From positions 6,076,001-6,140,000 of the forward strand of contig CM044309.1 of assembly GCA_024291935.2 (NCBI GenBank): a stretch of DNA of 64,000 nt, given 5' to 3'. The position numbers and the translations under genes are program-made. The notes below the pieces were generated by a model. The model searched no databases and was not told the DNA's origin. It was given only the letters and a program-made list of their open reading frames with translations. How positions within the stretch are numbered: position 1 is the first letter of the stretch; each line of letters begins with the position of its first letter. Positions 1 to 10,880 of this stretch are shown here, in pieces. The stretch comes from Okapia johnstoni. Taxonomy: Eukaryota; Chordata; Mammalia; Artiodactyla; Giraffidae.

Positions 1-931
1 ATCTTTTTTGGTGGGTTCAGTGTCTTCCTGTCGATGGTTGTTTAACAGCTGGTTGCAGTTTTGGTGTTCTCACAGGAGAAGATGAGTGCATGTCCTTGCA
101 CTTCACCATCTTGAACCAAAACTTCCCTCACTCTTTAAGGCTAAATAATATCGCACTATGTATATATGTACTACATTTTGTTTATCCATTGGAAGCTTGG
201 ATTGTTCCTACCTCTAGCTATTTGAATAATGCTTCTATGAAAGTGGATATACAAATAAATAAGATAAAATGAAGTCAAGGAAGTCGAAATATCCTAAGCA
301 GTTCCTGGATTTTGAGTCCACATATTTTACTGAAAGTATGGAGAAGATGGTTCCAATCCAACCCACCACAATGAGAGTACTTATTAATCTTCTCTATTTT
401 TGGTTTTACAAGCTATTCTTGTGTTACCCTAGTGGTCCCCGATTCCCCTCTCTGACAGCCCTTCAGCCCTGATTTTCTGTATGCCAAGTGTTTCAAATTT
501 AGCTCAATTCCTCTGCCCCTCTCTTCTAGGTACTCAGCATGACCAAAGGCAATATTGCCCTATGTTGTGACTCTATATGATTTGGCAGAAGGTGTGGAAT
601 CACATTCATCACTCCAAGAGGACTTCTAGTCCCACTTTCCAAGAAAGGTCTCATGTCCTTGCTATTGTCCTAACTAAATTGCTTGCTGGGAAAATAAAAA
701 TAATGAAGATCTGAAGTTTAAAGAATAGCTGTTTGCTGCACAGCAAAGTTGAAGATGACTTCATTCTACAAAAGCTGAGTCCCAGTTTCTGGGATAGCCT
801 CTTCTGGGATACACTCATGTTGTGATTTGAATACAGATTCAAAAGAAGGAAATGTCTTATATTAGTGTACAATGGAGACTCTAGTGGAACTTGTGTGCAT
901 TGTGTGAAAAAAATCATTCAGTTATCTTCAC
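1..931. other. Unassigned AT-rich non-coding DNA
   Basis: No gene or confidently named repeat is seen. Roughly the first 125 bases resemble a fragment common in mammalian L1-related sequence, but I cannot place it in a family. The short open frames here have no recognisable domain and end in AT-rich sequence. Confidence 0.5.
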
Positions 932-1191
932 TTTTTTTTTTCAATTGGAGAGTAATAGCTTTAAAATGCTGTGTTGTTTTCTTCAGTGCAACGATGTGAG
1001 TCAGCCATAAGTAAATATAATATACCCCCTCCTTTTTAAGCCCCCCTCCCATCCCCACCTCTCTAGATCATTACAGAGTACTGGTGTGGGCTCCCTGTGT
1101 TAGGTAGCAGCTTCCCCCTAGCTATCTATTTTTCACAGGGTAGTATATATATGTTAGTGCTGCTATCACAATCGTCCCACCCTTTCCTCCC
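932..1191 (-). mobile_element. Old L1 3' UTR, antisense, left part
   Basis: A T-rich run near 932 is followed by pyrimidine-rich blocks (CCCCTCC, CCCCCCTCCC) typical of an artiodactyl L1 3' UTR read backwards from its poly(A). The element resumes after the SINE at 1192-1397, so this is one L1 tail split by a later insertion. No coding sequence remains. Confidence 0.6.
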
Positions 1192-1397
1192 CTCTGGTGA
1201 CTCAGGTAGTAAAGAATCTGCCTATAATGCAAGAGACTCAGGTTAGATTCCTGGGTAAGGAAGATTCCCTGGAGAAGAGAATGGCTACCCACTCCAGTAT
1301 TCTTGCCTGAGAAATTCCATGGACAGAGGAGCCTGGTGGGCTACAGCCCATGGGGTTGCAAACAGCCCAACACCATTGAGCAGCTAATATTTTCACA
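1192..1397 (+). mobile_element. Bov-tA SINE inserted in an L1 tail
   Basis: A tRNA-Glu-like head (GACTCAGGTAGTAAAGAATC and the GCCTATAATGCAAGAGAC arm) is followed by the Bov-tA body (CCACTCCAGTATTCTTGCC, CCATGGACAGAGGAGCC) and a degraded BovB-like tail. The B-box region reads GGTTAGATTCC, so the Pol III promoter is damaged. Similar C/T-rich strings flank it (about 1184-1193 and 1405-1415) and may be the TSD. Confidence 0.85.
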
Positions 1398-1530
1398 CTT
1401 TTCATTCCTTCCCCTACAGTGTCCACAAGTCCATACTCTATGTCTGTGCCTCCATCCCTGCCCTGAAAATAGGCTGGTCAGTACCATTTTTCTAGATTTC
1501 ATACACATGCTTCAAAGGAACCTTCACTCT
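1398..1530 (-). mobile_element. Old L1 3' UTR, antisense, right part
   Basis: This continues the L1 tail interrupted by the SINE. It contains the block around TATGTCTGTGCCTCCATCCC and TACCATTTTTCTAGATTTC, which I recognise from artiodactyl L1 3' UTRs in reverse orientation. Confidence 0.6.
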
Positions 1531-3434
1531 CACCTATCTTTAAATTATACTTTTTCCCCTAATTCCACAACCTTTCCAAACTAACAGAGAGCAAAAAGAC
1601 AAGAGTCAACAAAGCAAAGAGGATCAGACTGCCTCAGTAGTTGATTAAGCTCATGAAGTTTTCTTACCTTATGAAGTGTTCATGAACAAGGAGAGTTGGA
1701 GGAAATAGGCAAATTCTCTGACTTAGTCTATATATGCTCATTTCATATTAAGAAGATTGAATTGGTTCTAATAGTAAGTAGATTAGGAGATGTCAGGTTG
1801 ATATTATCAATGCTTTCTTCCCTACACCCGAACAGTTTCATATTGAGTCCTGGGTGAAAACCTCAGCCATTCTTCTCTATTCTTTCTCTTTTGTTCTGAT
1901 TTAAAGAAAAAGCATGAGTAGACCATTTGAAAAGAACTTGACAGGTAAATCATGATCACAAGTTATAACAGAGTTAAGCCCAAGTACACGTTAGCTCCTG
2001 TGCTGGTCACACTCCCCCAGGAGCCTGTCCCTGGGAGCTTCAGGGAGTGCCCTGTCCCCTCTTTTATTTCTTAGTAGTTCTTCTGCCCACAACACATCCC
2101 TTTTCTCCTACCCTCAGAAGCTGGATTAGATAACATAGGACCCTTGAGGATCGACATGGTAACCTGACCTCATAAACTGAGGTTAGAGTCAGACTGAAGG
2201 AATTGGGTCATTCCAACTCTTTCCCTCTTCTTTTTGCTCAGTCTCTTTAACAAACCTATTTTGCTGTCTCTTTCACTTACAGCTAGTTTATATCACAAGT
2301 GGCCTAAACTATCATTAACAAGCCAAGTTATCCAAAACATTGAAATCCAAGCATCTTGCAGGAAAACACAGCATCAGTAGTGTTCTACAACACAACAGCA
2401 GCTAATGCAAGAAGGGGGAAACGAAAGCAACGTGATGGATATTTTGTTGTTCTGTTTTTGGTTTTGTTTTTTGCAACAAGGGTATGTCAGAACTTTTGTA
2501 ACAAAATAATCATTGTCCTTTAATACGGTGGTATCCAGATGTTGAGTGCTTTATCCAACAAAGCTCCCATTATTCAAAATGCTCTTTGGAACTTCTGTTT
2601 TAGAATTACCTTCCCTGCCAATTTACGAGAAGTATAAGAAACATCTCATTACTCTAGGACCGTACCTCATAGAGGTCATAATTTTCTTTAAGAAAATAAA
2701 ATGCTGTTCTTTAGGCATCGTCAAGGTTGCAAGCCTCTGTGAGAAATGATCCAGTACAACTATTAAAGACAAAGGCTGTGGAAATCTTAGACCAGAACTT
2801 CGAGTCAAAATAAAAATAAAGCAAGCTGTGCCATGTATATACGCCTGAGGCTATGCCTACAAAAAATTTCCACTTAAGAGTAAGATGTTCAGCCAATTAG
2901 TTTGTTATACGCCGCCAAAAATCTGACTTGATCTGGTTATTCATTTTATCTATTTGTTTTTTCTTCTATAACCAGTTGCTTAAAAGAAATGACCCACTCA
3001 ACTAGGTATAAGTCATCTGTTAATACACGGACCCAATTTCAGAAAGCTCCCTGTTTCATGTTCAGGTTGTAATTATTAAGCTATTAATACAATCAAAACC
3101 CTTTCAAGCATCATTTTGACTTAAACAAGATAATTATTCTAAAATAAATCCTCCATAATCATGATGGTTTAATCATGCTTCTACAAAACCTACAATAAGC
3201 AATATGCTTTAAACTTCAGATACTTTCATACCTAGTATAAGTAGAATCTCCTGCAATATAGATTTATGTGAAAATATTTTTTCTTTTTTTAAATGCCTAA
3301 ATGTTAAAGTGTTTGGGGTATAACTGTAAAAGTTATCTATTATGTTCATCAAGGGGAGTTAATATAAGATACTTTTTTGTTGATAAGTCAGGAGGATATA
3401 CTGTTTATAGAGTTCTCATGATATAAGTAATTTT
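1531..3434. other. Unassigned non-coding DNA
   Basis: About 1.9 kb with no gene, RNA gene or repeat that I can name. Composition is AT-rich with no long open frame. Frames near 2546-2896 overlap on both strands without domain similarity and are treated as chance. Confidence 0.5.
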
Positions 3435-3472
3435 CTTTTAATTTCATGATATACTGTTCATGAAATTAAAAG
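3435..3472. repeat. 15-bp perfect inverted repeat at BovB edge
   Basis: The left arm CTTTTAATTTCATGA (3435-3449) pairs exactly with TCATGAAATTAAAAG (3458-3472) across an 8-base spacer. The right arm is the first stretch of the BovB fragment, so the left arm equals an antisense copy of the same BovB segment placed just outside the element. Confidence 0.9.
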
Positions 3473-4003
3473 ATGCTTGTTCCTTGGAAAAAAAGCTCTG
3501 ACAAGCCTAGAGAGTGTATTAAGAAGGAGAGACATCGCTTTGCCAATAAAGGTCCATCTAGTCAAAGCCATGGTTTTTCCAGTGGTCATGTATGGATGTG
3601 AGAGTTAAACCATAAAACAACTGAGCACCAAAGGATTGATGCTTTTGAACTGTGGTATTGGAGAAGAGTCTTCTTGGACTGCAAGGAGATCCAACCAGTC
3701 CATCCTAAAGGAGATCAGCCCTGAATATTCATTGGAAGGACTGATGTTGAAGCTGAAAATCCAATAGTTTGGCCGCCTGATGTGAAGAGCTGACTCATTG
3801 GAAAAGACCCTGAGGCTGGGAAAGATTGAAGGCAAAAGGAGCAGGAGGTGACAGAGGATGAGACGGCTAGATAACATTACTGACTCCATGGACATGAGTT
3901 TGAGCAAGCTCCAAGAGTTGGTGACGGACAGGGAAGCCTGGCCTGCTGCAGTCTATGGGGGCAAAGAGTTGGACACGACTTAGTGACTGAACAACAACAA
4001 TAA
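3458..4003 (+). mobile_element. BovB LINE, 5'-truncated 3' fragment
   Basis: Translated pieces match the C-terminal part of the BovB reverse transcriptase protein, including the stretches KAMVFPVVMYGCES and RSNQSILKEISPEYSLEG. The copy ends with the BovB 3' terminus and an ACAACAACAA tail. In-frame stops (for example TAA where the family has a tryptophan codon, near 3606) make it non-functional. It lacks the palm catalytic motifs entirely. Confidence 0.85.
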
Positions 4004-4469
4004 CTGCTAAAGTTACTGTCATGAGGTTTGGAAGAGAAAACAAAAGGAGAAGGAGACAGAGCTGTACGGCTTTAAAAATGCTGCGGAGCGCACGTGTGGG
4101 TAAAGCAACACCAAGAAAACCGTATACCAACTCAAACTAATATGTTGTCAGTTCAGTAAGAAGGACCATTTAACAAACGAATAAATTATCTCCTGAGATA
4201 GGGAGTTCTCACAAAACTTCTTGGAAGTTAAAATATGGAGGTTTTAAGTTTACCAACTCCCTAGACATTTTATTCTAAGACATTCAACTATGAGATCTCA
4301 AAGCTTTCTAGCAACTCCAAGAATCAGTGACTATAGGAACACATTAAGATGAATGACTCATGATGCCAGAAACACAATTTTAGTCTTGAATTTTTCACCA
4401 CCTTCTTAATCACATGATTGCTTGCTTCCATCCACACAGGTGTACTGAAACTGCTGTCTTGTCTGATAC
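4004..4469. other. Unassigned non-coding DNA
   Basis: AT-rich sequence without a recognisable gene or repeat. A short GC-richer stretch near 4075-4100 (GCGGAGCGCACGTG) holds several CpGs but no other structure. Confidence 0.5.
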
Positions 4470-4720
4470 TGATGATCTTGTGTAAAATTCAACAGTTACT
4501 GCTCTACTTCATCCTCCGTGACCTTTCTGCTGCATTTGTTACTACTGGTGATCCATTCTTCTGAGTCCCACTTCCTTAGACATCCCTGTTGATACACTCC
4601 CCCTCTTCTCCTTCAATCCTCAACAACTCCTTCTGAGTTGTATGTTTCGTTTATTTTCCGTGCTTCTCTCTCACATGTGTGTAACCTACTCACATACTCA
4701 CCTTTTATTACATGTTTTTC
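4470..4720 (+). mobile_element. L2 LINE remnant with RT motif A trace
   Basis: Bases 4520-4537 still translate as DLSAAF, the start of the L2 reverse transcriptase motif A (family form DLSAAFDTVDH), followed by a degraded TTGDPFF. The C/T-rich sequence downstream is also L2-like. This is an ancient mammalian LINE fragment with no coding capacity. Confidence 0.55.
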
Positions 4721-4749
4721 TCATTCATTTTCATAGCATCTATGAAACA

Positions 4750-4808
4750 GTATTTGAGCAACTATTATGTACAAGGCACTAGATTACTTAGATGAACAAG
4801 ACCCTACT
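4750..4808 (-). mobile_element. L2 3' end, antisense fragment
   Basis: The stretch TTGAGCAACTATTATGTAC then AAGGCACTAGATTACTTAG matches the reverse complement of the L2 3' terminus (family form TTGAGCACCTACTATGTGCC then AGGCACTGT). A Bov-A2 then inserted at its right edge. Confidence 0.55.
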
Positions 4809-5099
4809 CTCCACTAATAGGAGAAGGAAATGGCAACCCACTCCAGTATTCTTGCCTGGGGGGAATCCCGTGGACAGGGGAGCCTGGTGGACTGCTGTCC
4901 ATGGGGTCACACAGAGTTGGACAGGACTGAAGCAACTTAGCATGCATGCAGGCATTGGAGAAGGAAATGGCAACCCATTCCAGTATTCTTGCTTGGAGAA
5001 TCCCAGGGACAGAGAAGCCTGGTGGACTGCTGTCTATGGGGTCACACAGAGTTGGACACAACTGAAGCGACTTAGCAGTAGCAGCAGCTCCACTAATAG
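4809..5099 (+). mobile_element. Bov-A2 SINE with 12-bp TSD
   Basis: Two BovB-tail-like units sit head to tail (4821-4950 and about 4955-5087), each with AGGAAATGGCAACCCA at its start and GACTGAAGC(A/G)ACTTAGCA at its end, closing with an AGCAGCAGC tail. The TSD CTCCACTAATAG is perfect at 4809-4820 and 5088-5099, so both boundaries are exact. There is no tRNA head, which separates Bov-A2 from Bov-tA. Short open frames across it on both strands are not genes. Confidence 0.95.
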
Positions 5100-6669
5100 T
5101 TAAGAAAATGGAAATAAGTATATAAATTGCAACACAGTAAAGTAAGCATAAAGAATGGGTTGCAAAGTTAAATATGAAGACTTAGAGGGATATTATCTAA
5201 CCAAACCTGAGTTGGTATAAGAAAAAAAGATATTCCAGCTAATATTTTTGAGTAACAAATCTCAGCCAGCTTAGTGGCATTAAGTTAAATAACTATCATT
5301 AAATTATACTGATGGAGTCTGCAGTGAGATGGCTTGATATTGTTCCATACTCTCTTGTGCATGGTGTAGGAAGACTTGATATATTGAGGATTAGAATCAC
5401 TGGCATTCTTCTCTTGTGTATCAGGAATGGGACTGAAGCTTGAGCTCAGTTTTGACTATTGACTGGAGTACCTATCCTTGGCCTGGAGTTCCCATGGAGT
5501 GACTTCTGTATTCTAAGGAAGTCTCAATAGCTATCATCGCAGGAAAACCAGGAGGAAACTTCTTGGACTTGTATGATCTCACCCCAGAAGGCAGATGATG
5601 TTACTGGCAACACTCTATTGGTTGGAGTAATCACAAGCCCCAGTGGATTTAATGAGAAGGCTACATAGCCTATTTCTGAATAAGAGAAATGTCAGAATCT
5701 TTTGAAACTGCCAGTCTGTCCTTTGGCAAAGTATGCCGTATACTGCTCTCTTCTTAACACCCCTAAAAGTCTTATCTCATTAACAACCTTCAGCTCTGGC
5801 TCAAGGTGAAGAACTATGCCATCAGGTCCAGGCATGAATGAAGCTCTTTGGATATAGATCCCTTTCAGTATGAAGATTAGTGGTATGAGACAAGTTACCT
5901 CTCACCATTGTTATCCCTTCATCCTACAAAATATACAACTGCTGAAGAGTCCTGAAATAAATTTTCCAGTGTGAGACTAGCTGCACAACTTAATCAGTTT
6001 CAGTGCAAAATTAAATGCAAAGCCCCTTATTCAATTATTACTGGAATTGCAAGATGGTGACTAAGCCTAGAGTCCTCCTAACTGATAGGGCCTTCAGTAA
6101 ATGCACAGTTCACACACCCGTGAGACACCGATGAGCCCTCCTCCCATTCTAAAAGTGGGAAAGGGAAAAGAAAAGACTGTTACTGGTCTATAGCAATTCT
6201 GATAACCAACAAAGTTCATGTTCTTGATTCCTTATTTTGGGCTCAGAAAAATTTTGGGAGCTCTTGGCTCTGCACTCTAGTCTTCTATTTCTGCTCTCTG
6301 AATCATTCTCCCTTTTTCCTAATTGTAGCTCTTGTTTGAGCAGGTTAAAACTCTGATTGGTTTCTGAGAAAGTTTCCTCAGTTTAGCCCTTATCTGCCTA
6401 AATTTGGAGTTTTAAAAGTCTCATTTCATTTTGTACTGCCTCTGTACCTTTTAGACCAAGATGATAGAATTCCTTTAAAATTCTGTTTTCTTTTTAATAT
6501 ATGAAGTAATATTACATTCCATTAGGCAAAAGTCATACAAATGATTTTAAAATAATCCTTGCTATCCTTTGGGCCCTTATGAGGCTGCTGAGGAGCAATG
6601 TTTTAAAAGTCTCAGAAACTGTATTACTTAGTGGAGCAGATATGCAAGGCTCATCTTGAAGAACCTTGG
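5100..6669. other. Unassigned non-coding DNA
   Basis: About 1.6 kb with no gene or nameable repeat. It is less AT-rich than its surroundings but has no open frame above about 60 codons and no splice or promoter pattern I would defend. Confidence 0.5.
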
Positions 6670-6803
6670 TGGTGGTGCTGGTGGTTTAGTTACTAAGTCG
6701 TGTCCAACCTTTTCAACCCCATGGACTGTAACCTGCCAGGCTCCTCTGTCCATGGGATTTCCCAGCCAAGGATACTGGAGTGGGTTGCCACATCCTTCTC
6801 CAC
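6670..6803 (-). mobile_element. Bov-A-type SINE half unit, antisense
   Basis: This is the reverse complement of a BovB-tail unit: GGTGGTGGTGCTGGTGG, TTACTAAGTCGTGTCCAACC, CCATGGACTGTAACCTGCCA and GGAGTGGGTTGCCACATCC. The small open frame over this region is SINE-derived, not a gene. Confidence 0.8.
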
Positions 6804-7385
6804 TTAGGACCCTTAAATGTGTTTTTTCTATCTCAAAGGATCTGAGCCACCAATTTAAATGCTTCTGAAGTTACAGCAAATTATTTAAATCACATCCTTG
6901 ACCTCATCGTTGACTTGCCCAGATACCATGCTTCCAAATTGCATTCTGGATTTCTCCTTGGCCCTTAGGCCTTTTTTTAGTGCCATATATTTTGCTTGGG
7001 AGAGGGAGGATATGAAATCATTTTATTATCAAATTCATCAGGTCTTGGATCCTTACGTATTTTCTAATTTCTGTTAAAAAACTGACTATATCCTTCCTTA
7101 GCTCATTTTTCTTTACCTGTAGCTTGAGTTCTGCCACTTAAAGAAATGAGCTGACACTGAAGAAAAATTCTCTTAACCATCTCCATCAGTTCCTCAGATA
7201 TATTTACTGTTTTTTACCTTATAGGAGACAACAGTTTCACTAAATTTCCCCCCAATTTATAACAAAGTTCTCCTTTCCTCCAATTTCCAGTAACATTTTT
7301 CTACTTAGCTTTAAGCTTCACCAGCAGTCTCCTGGAGGCCCATCAGGCTTCTGCTGACCATATATGCTCAGTACTCTAACAGGCC
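6804..7385. other. Unassigned; possible old LTR sequence
   Basis: The part from about 7200 to 7380 (TTCTCCTTTCCTCCAATTTCC and following) is reminiscent of antisense MaLR-type retroviral repeat sequence, but too diverged to name. The rest shows nothing recognisable. Confidence 0.35.
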
Positions 7386-8045
7386 CTCCTAAGGCAAATG
7401 GTGGGTGGACACCCCCAGGGTGAAGGGATTGGAGATTCATGGCCGGTGGACAGAGACTCTAAGAGGAGAATAGCAGGACCTTTCAGAGAGGAGGCTGGGC
7501 CTTGCCCAGACTACACATTTCTCACTCTCAAAGTCAAAGGCTTCCTCAACCACACAGGCCCAGAAAGACCCCTTGGAGGTCAAAGGGGAGTAATGCCGAG
7601 GGATGTTCTAACCATATGCCTCTTTGGTAGAATCCATCTTGACCAAGAGATGTATGTGCGCACATGGGAGGATCCTGAGATATACCCAATACGGACTGTG
7701 AATCAGGCAAATCAAAATGACTGACCCAAGGAAAACTGGAAGAAATGCCCCATAAAAGGAATTCAAATGCCATGAGGGTGACTCGCTCTCTCTCTGGGTC
7801 TACCTCTGTGTCTATCCACATGTACTGTACTCTTTTTTTCCTCCTAATAAAAACTTTATTTGTTTTACTACTTTCCATCTTTGTGGGAATTCTTTCTGCA
7901 AAACCAAAGGGCAAGAGCATTGCTACTAACCACTGGTCTAGTGGCTAGGATTTGGGGCTCTCACTGCTGCCACCCGGCCTCAATCTCTGGCTGGGAACCC
8001 AAGCCTTGCTTCAAGCTGCTGCAAGCCAAGGCCACCTGAGATCAT
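7386..8045 (+). mobile_element. Candidate solo ERV LTR
   Basis: The segment has the order of control elements expected of a retroviral LTR. A TATA-like CATAAAAG at 7751-7758 is followed about 90 bases on by an AATAAA poly(A) signal at 7846-7851 and then a T-rich downstream element, giving a short R region. A U5-like part runs to about 8045, ending in a tRNA-like block (CTAGTGGCTAGGATTTGGGG). I also associate this sequence with a repeated ruminant LTR, from memory only. No gag, pol or env sequence adjoins it, so it is probably a solo LTR. Exact ends and a TSD could not be fixed. A 108-codon open frame inside it has no viral similarity. Confidence 0.5.
7751..7851 (+). promoter_or_regulatory. 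LTR TATA-like box and poly(A) signal
   Basis: CATAAAAG at 7751-7758 and AATAAA at 7846-7851 are spaced as in a gammaretrovirus-like LTR, where transcription starts about 25-30 bases after the TATA box and the poly(A) signal lies inside R. Activity today is unknown. Confidence 0.45.
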
Positions 8046-10678
8046 TCCCATTGCCTAGTCTGAAAGTTAGAGCCAGATCTTTCAGAGTTTTGTTACCATG
8101 ACATCCCATTTCTGATAACAGCTTCTCTATCAGTCTGTTTTTAATCAGAATCACTATGAGTGGCATTGAGTGAGAGATCCAGTACAAGAATGAAACTTTA
8201 GCCAGTTCTGGTTGTTGGTTGAAGTCTATGCAAGGCTTATATCTCTGCTTTTAGGGTCAGGTCTGAGATGGTTACAGTAGGTTAGCTAGGTCACAAACAA
8301 GGAAAGAAAGATGGATATCAGACAGAAAGAGCAATGACCAATTGGAACCCACAGAAGAAAAATAGAATTCATGAGAACAAACTGGCCACCCTGAGGAGAC
8401 ACTGGAACCATCTCCAACCTCAGTGATGCAGGCGATATGCAGAAGGAGTCAGCATATTTCACCACATAAATGCACATGCTCAGGACTCAGAGAAGCTGAA
8501 GGAGGAGGGCTGATGGGAGCTGGCAAAACTGCAGGCCCAGGTGCCACCCCTACCATCAGGTGAGCCTGCAGATCAATGGTAGGTATGGAATTATCTCAGA
8601 ACCTAGTGCCACGCTGACTTCAGAGCCTCCAAATGGCTGCCATTTCATTTCCACCTTCCAAATCCCATGCGAACTTCTCTGTTCTCAACCCTAACTGGCA
8701 ACAGTACAGAGAAGGGACTCCTAGGGACCAGTTAGATTCATAGACTGCAAGATGACCACCAAAGGCTTCTTGGAAAATGTGTTTAATTCAGTCTTTTAAA
8801 AATGAGACAGACTTGGCCAAACCAAGATAAGAAAAGGCAAAGAAGTTACCATAATCAAAGACATGGATTCAAGGAACAGGAGGAGCTCAGGAAACAAAGG
8901 TTGCTGGAGTGGAGGCTGAACAGGAGCAGAGACTGGGTTGGTTTAGCCACATGGTCTGATTGGTCTAGTACATTTAGTAGATATTCTAGAATTTCTCTTT
9001 TAATAAATAAGTGTGTTGATTGAACAAAATGTGCGAGACAAAGAATGACAGAATTTGACAAATTTGACTTTGATTCAATCAGGTAGGATTTTGTACGTGA
9101 CTTAAAAAAAAAAATTAGACAAAGGAGTGGGCTGCACTTAAGTGCCCCTCTGGCAGGAGAATGAATCATGGGCAGATCTAAGGATGGGTTAAAGCGTGAG
9201 ATGCCTTTTTCGTTCGCACTGACCAAAAAGAAAAAGAAAAAAAAAAAAAAGGAAGGAGGCATTAAACTGAGGCAACAGAGAGAGACTTTGAAACTGGCTG
9301 GCAAAAGGGTGAGGAAAGCTGTGACTGAAGTGAAGTTTTAACAGAATGTTCCAGAGTGGGTTTAATAAAGAATTTTTCCTAGCAACTGTTCAAACATTTC
9401 TTGTCACATTTAAAGGAAAAAAAATTTCATTTGGATCATTTATTTCTGAGAAAATTTGTTACATCTAATGCTGAACAGCACAAGTTAACATTAGACCTTT
9501 TTTGTCCTACTTATGGCTTTTGTTCTCTTCTTTGTAAAACAAAACAGATTCCTTCCAAAACAGATTCCTTCATCAGTGAAGCACAATATATTATATAGGT
9601 GGTTTTGGATTGTTTTTTCTTACACTTGAAATTCTTAATTCCTTATGGGCAATCCAGCTGAATTATATTTCCATATGGTTAAAAGGAAAAAAAACAAAAA
9701 AAGACCAGTCATTGAGAAAGATAAAGACATTTTCCAGTCAACCATTAACATCAGAACACATATAGTTTGTTTCATTTGGCAATTGGCCTTTATTTGTCAA
9801 ATTCCAAAGTAATACTAATTTAATCATACAAAAGACAGTCCAGTGACAAGAAACCTATTCTGCCCCACCAGAGGCTCTGCATAATTTAAAATCTTTTCAA
9901 TTCTTAGTCAAGAAAGTCAGAAATCCCGTTTGTCACGGGAGGAAATGGTTTCTGGATCTCCTCTGGCAAAATACAGGAATTAAAGCCTCCCCTCATGTAT
10001 TCGTGAGAGCCCTGCTAAGCTCATTCAACAGGGTATGTCAAGGTTTAGCTTCTGCAGCAGTTTTCTCTAAGAACATCTGCAAAGAAACATTCTCTTTGCA
10101 TACTTTCAGAGTTTGGAGCAGAAAAAGTAATTGCGCTATGCATTGAAGAGCGGGATTCTTCTTGGCTACCGTCAGTGTCTTTCTCCCTTTTATTTGACAA
10201 AATCAAGGTTCACATTTTAGGGCTTCCTGCTTCACCAAGCTACTGCAAACCAGAAGACTTGAAAGTGTTGAAAAGAACATGATTTTTAGAAAGAACGTGG
10301 TACTGAATGTGATACTATATCACAGGCATTTAATGAATCAACACACCTCTATAAATGGATTGCTCTCTGGCGCATTGGCTTTATATAATTCCTGCTTCAA
10401 AACTGTGCTCAAGACTTCCTTCCTCCATGACCTTCGAATTCACCACTCATCCAGTTATCCAATGAGGTCTGCCTTCCACCATTTCCATTCTTCCCCATTG
10501 TAACCATTATAGCTCTAGGAGTATCCCTAACCTCCTTTAAAAATAAGTGTGTGTGTGTGCTTGTGTGTTTCTTTTTGCAAACATAGGCAGCCACTACTCA
10601 GTGATACTAGCATATGTTTATGGACAATTTTTAAACCGCAGGCAATATTCTTGTTTGCAGAGATGGATAAATTCACCA
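8046..10678. other. Unassigned non-coding DNA
   Basis: About 2.6 kb without ruminant-specific repeats. It contains an A-rich run at 9225-9250 and otherwise ordinary AT-rich sequence. A 149-codon frame on the minus strand (8855-9304) passes through that homopolymer and encodes a phenylalanine run, so it is regarded as chance. Confidence 0.5.
10535..10568. repeat. Short imperfect GT tract
   Basis: A run of GTGTGTGTGTG followed by CTTGTGTGTTTC. It is short and interrupted, so probably of low variability. Confidence 0.7.
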
Positions 10679-10880
10679 GGGCTTCCCGGGTGGCTCAGAT
10701 GGTAAAGAATCCACCTGCAATGTGGGAGAGCTGGGTTCGATCCCTCGGTTGAGAAGATTCCCTGGAGGAGGGCATGGCAACTCCCTTCAGTCTAATTGCC
10801 TGGAGAGTCCCATGGACGGAGGAGCCTGGGGGCTAGAGTCCATGGGGTCGCAAGAGTCGACACAACTGAGAAACTAAGCA
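10679..10880 (+). mobile_element. Bov-tA SINE
   Basis: The tRNA-Glu-like head has an A-box-like TGGCTCAGATGG and an intact B box GGTTCGATCC. The body and a diverged BovB-like tail (GACACAACTGAGAAACTAAG) follow. It is full length in layout, with scattered point differences. Confidence 0.9.

Noticed and set aside
4821..5087. Regularly spaced repeat units that might suggest an array
   Set aside because: These are the two units of one Bov-A2 SINE with a TSD. There is no spacer regularity, and the genome is mammalian, so CRISPR is excluded.
7398..7724. 108-codon frame and its 124-codon antisense partner
   Set aside because: Both lie in the U3 and R parts of the candidate LTR and match no retroviral protein.
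8855..9304. 149-codon minus-strand frame
   Set aside because: It crosses an A-rich homopolymer giving a phenylalanine run, with no domain similarity.
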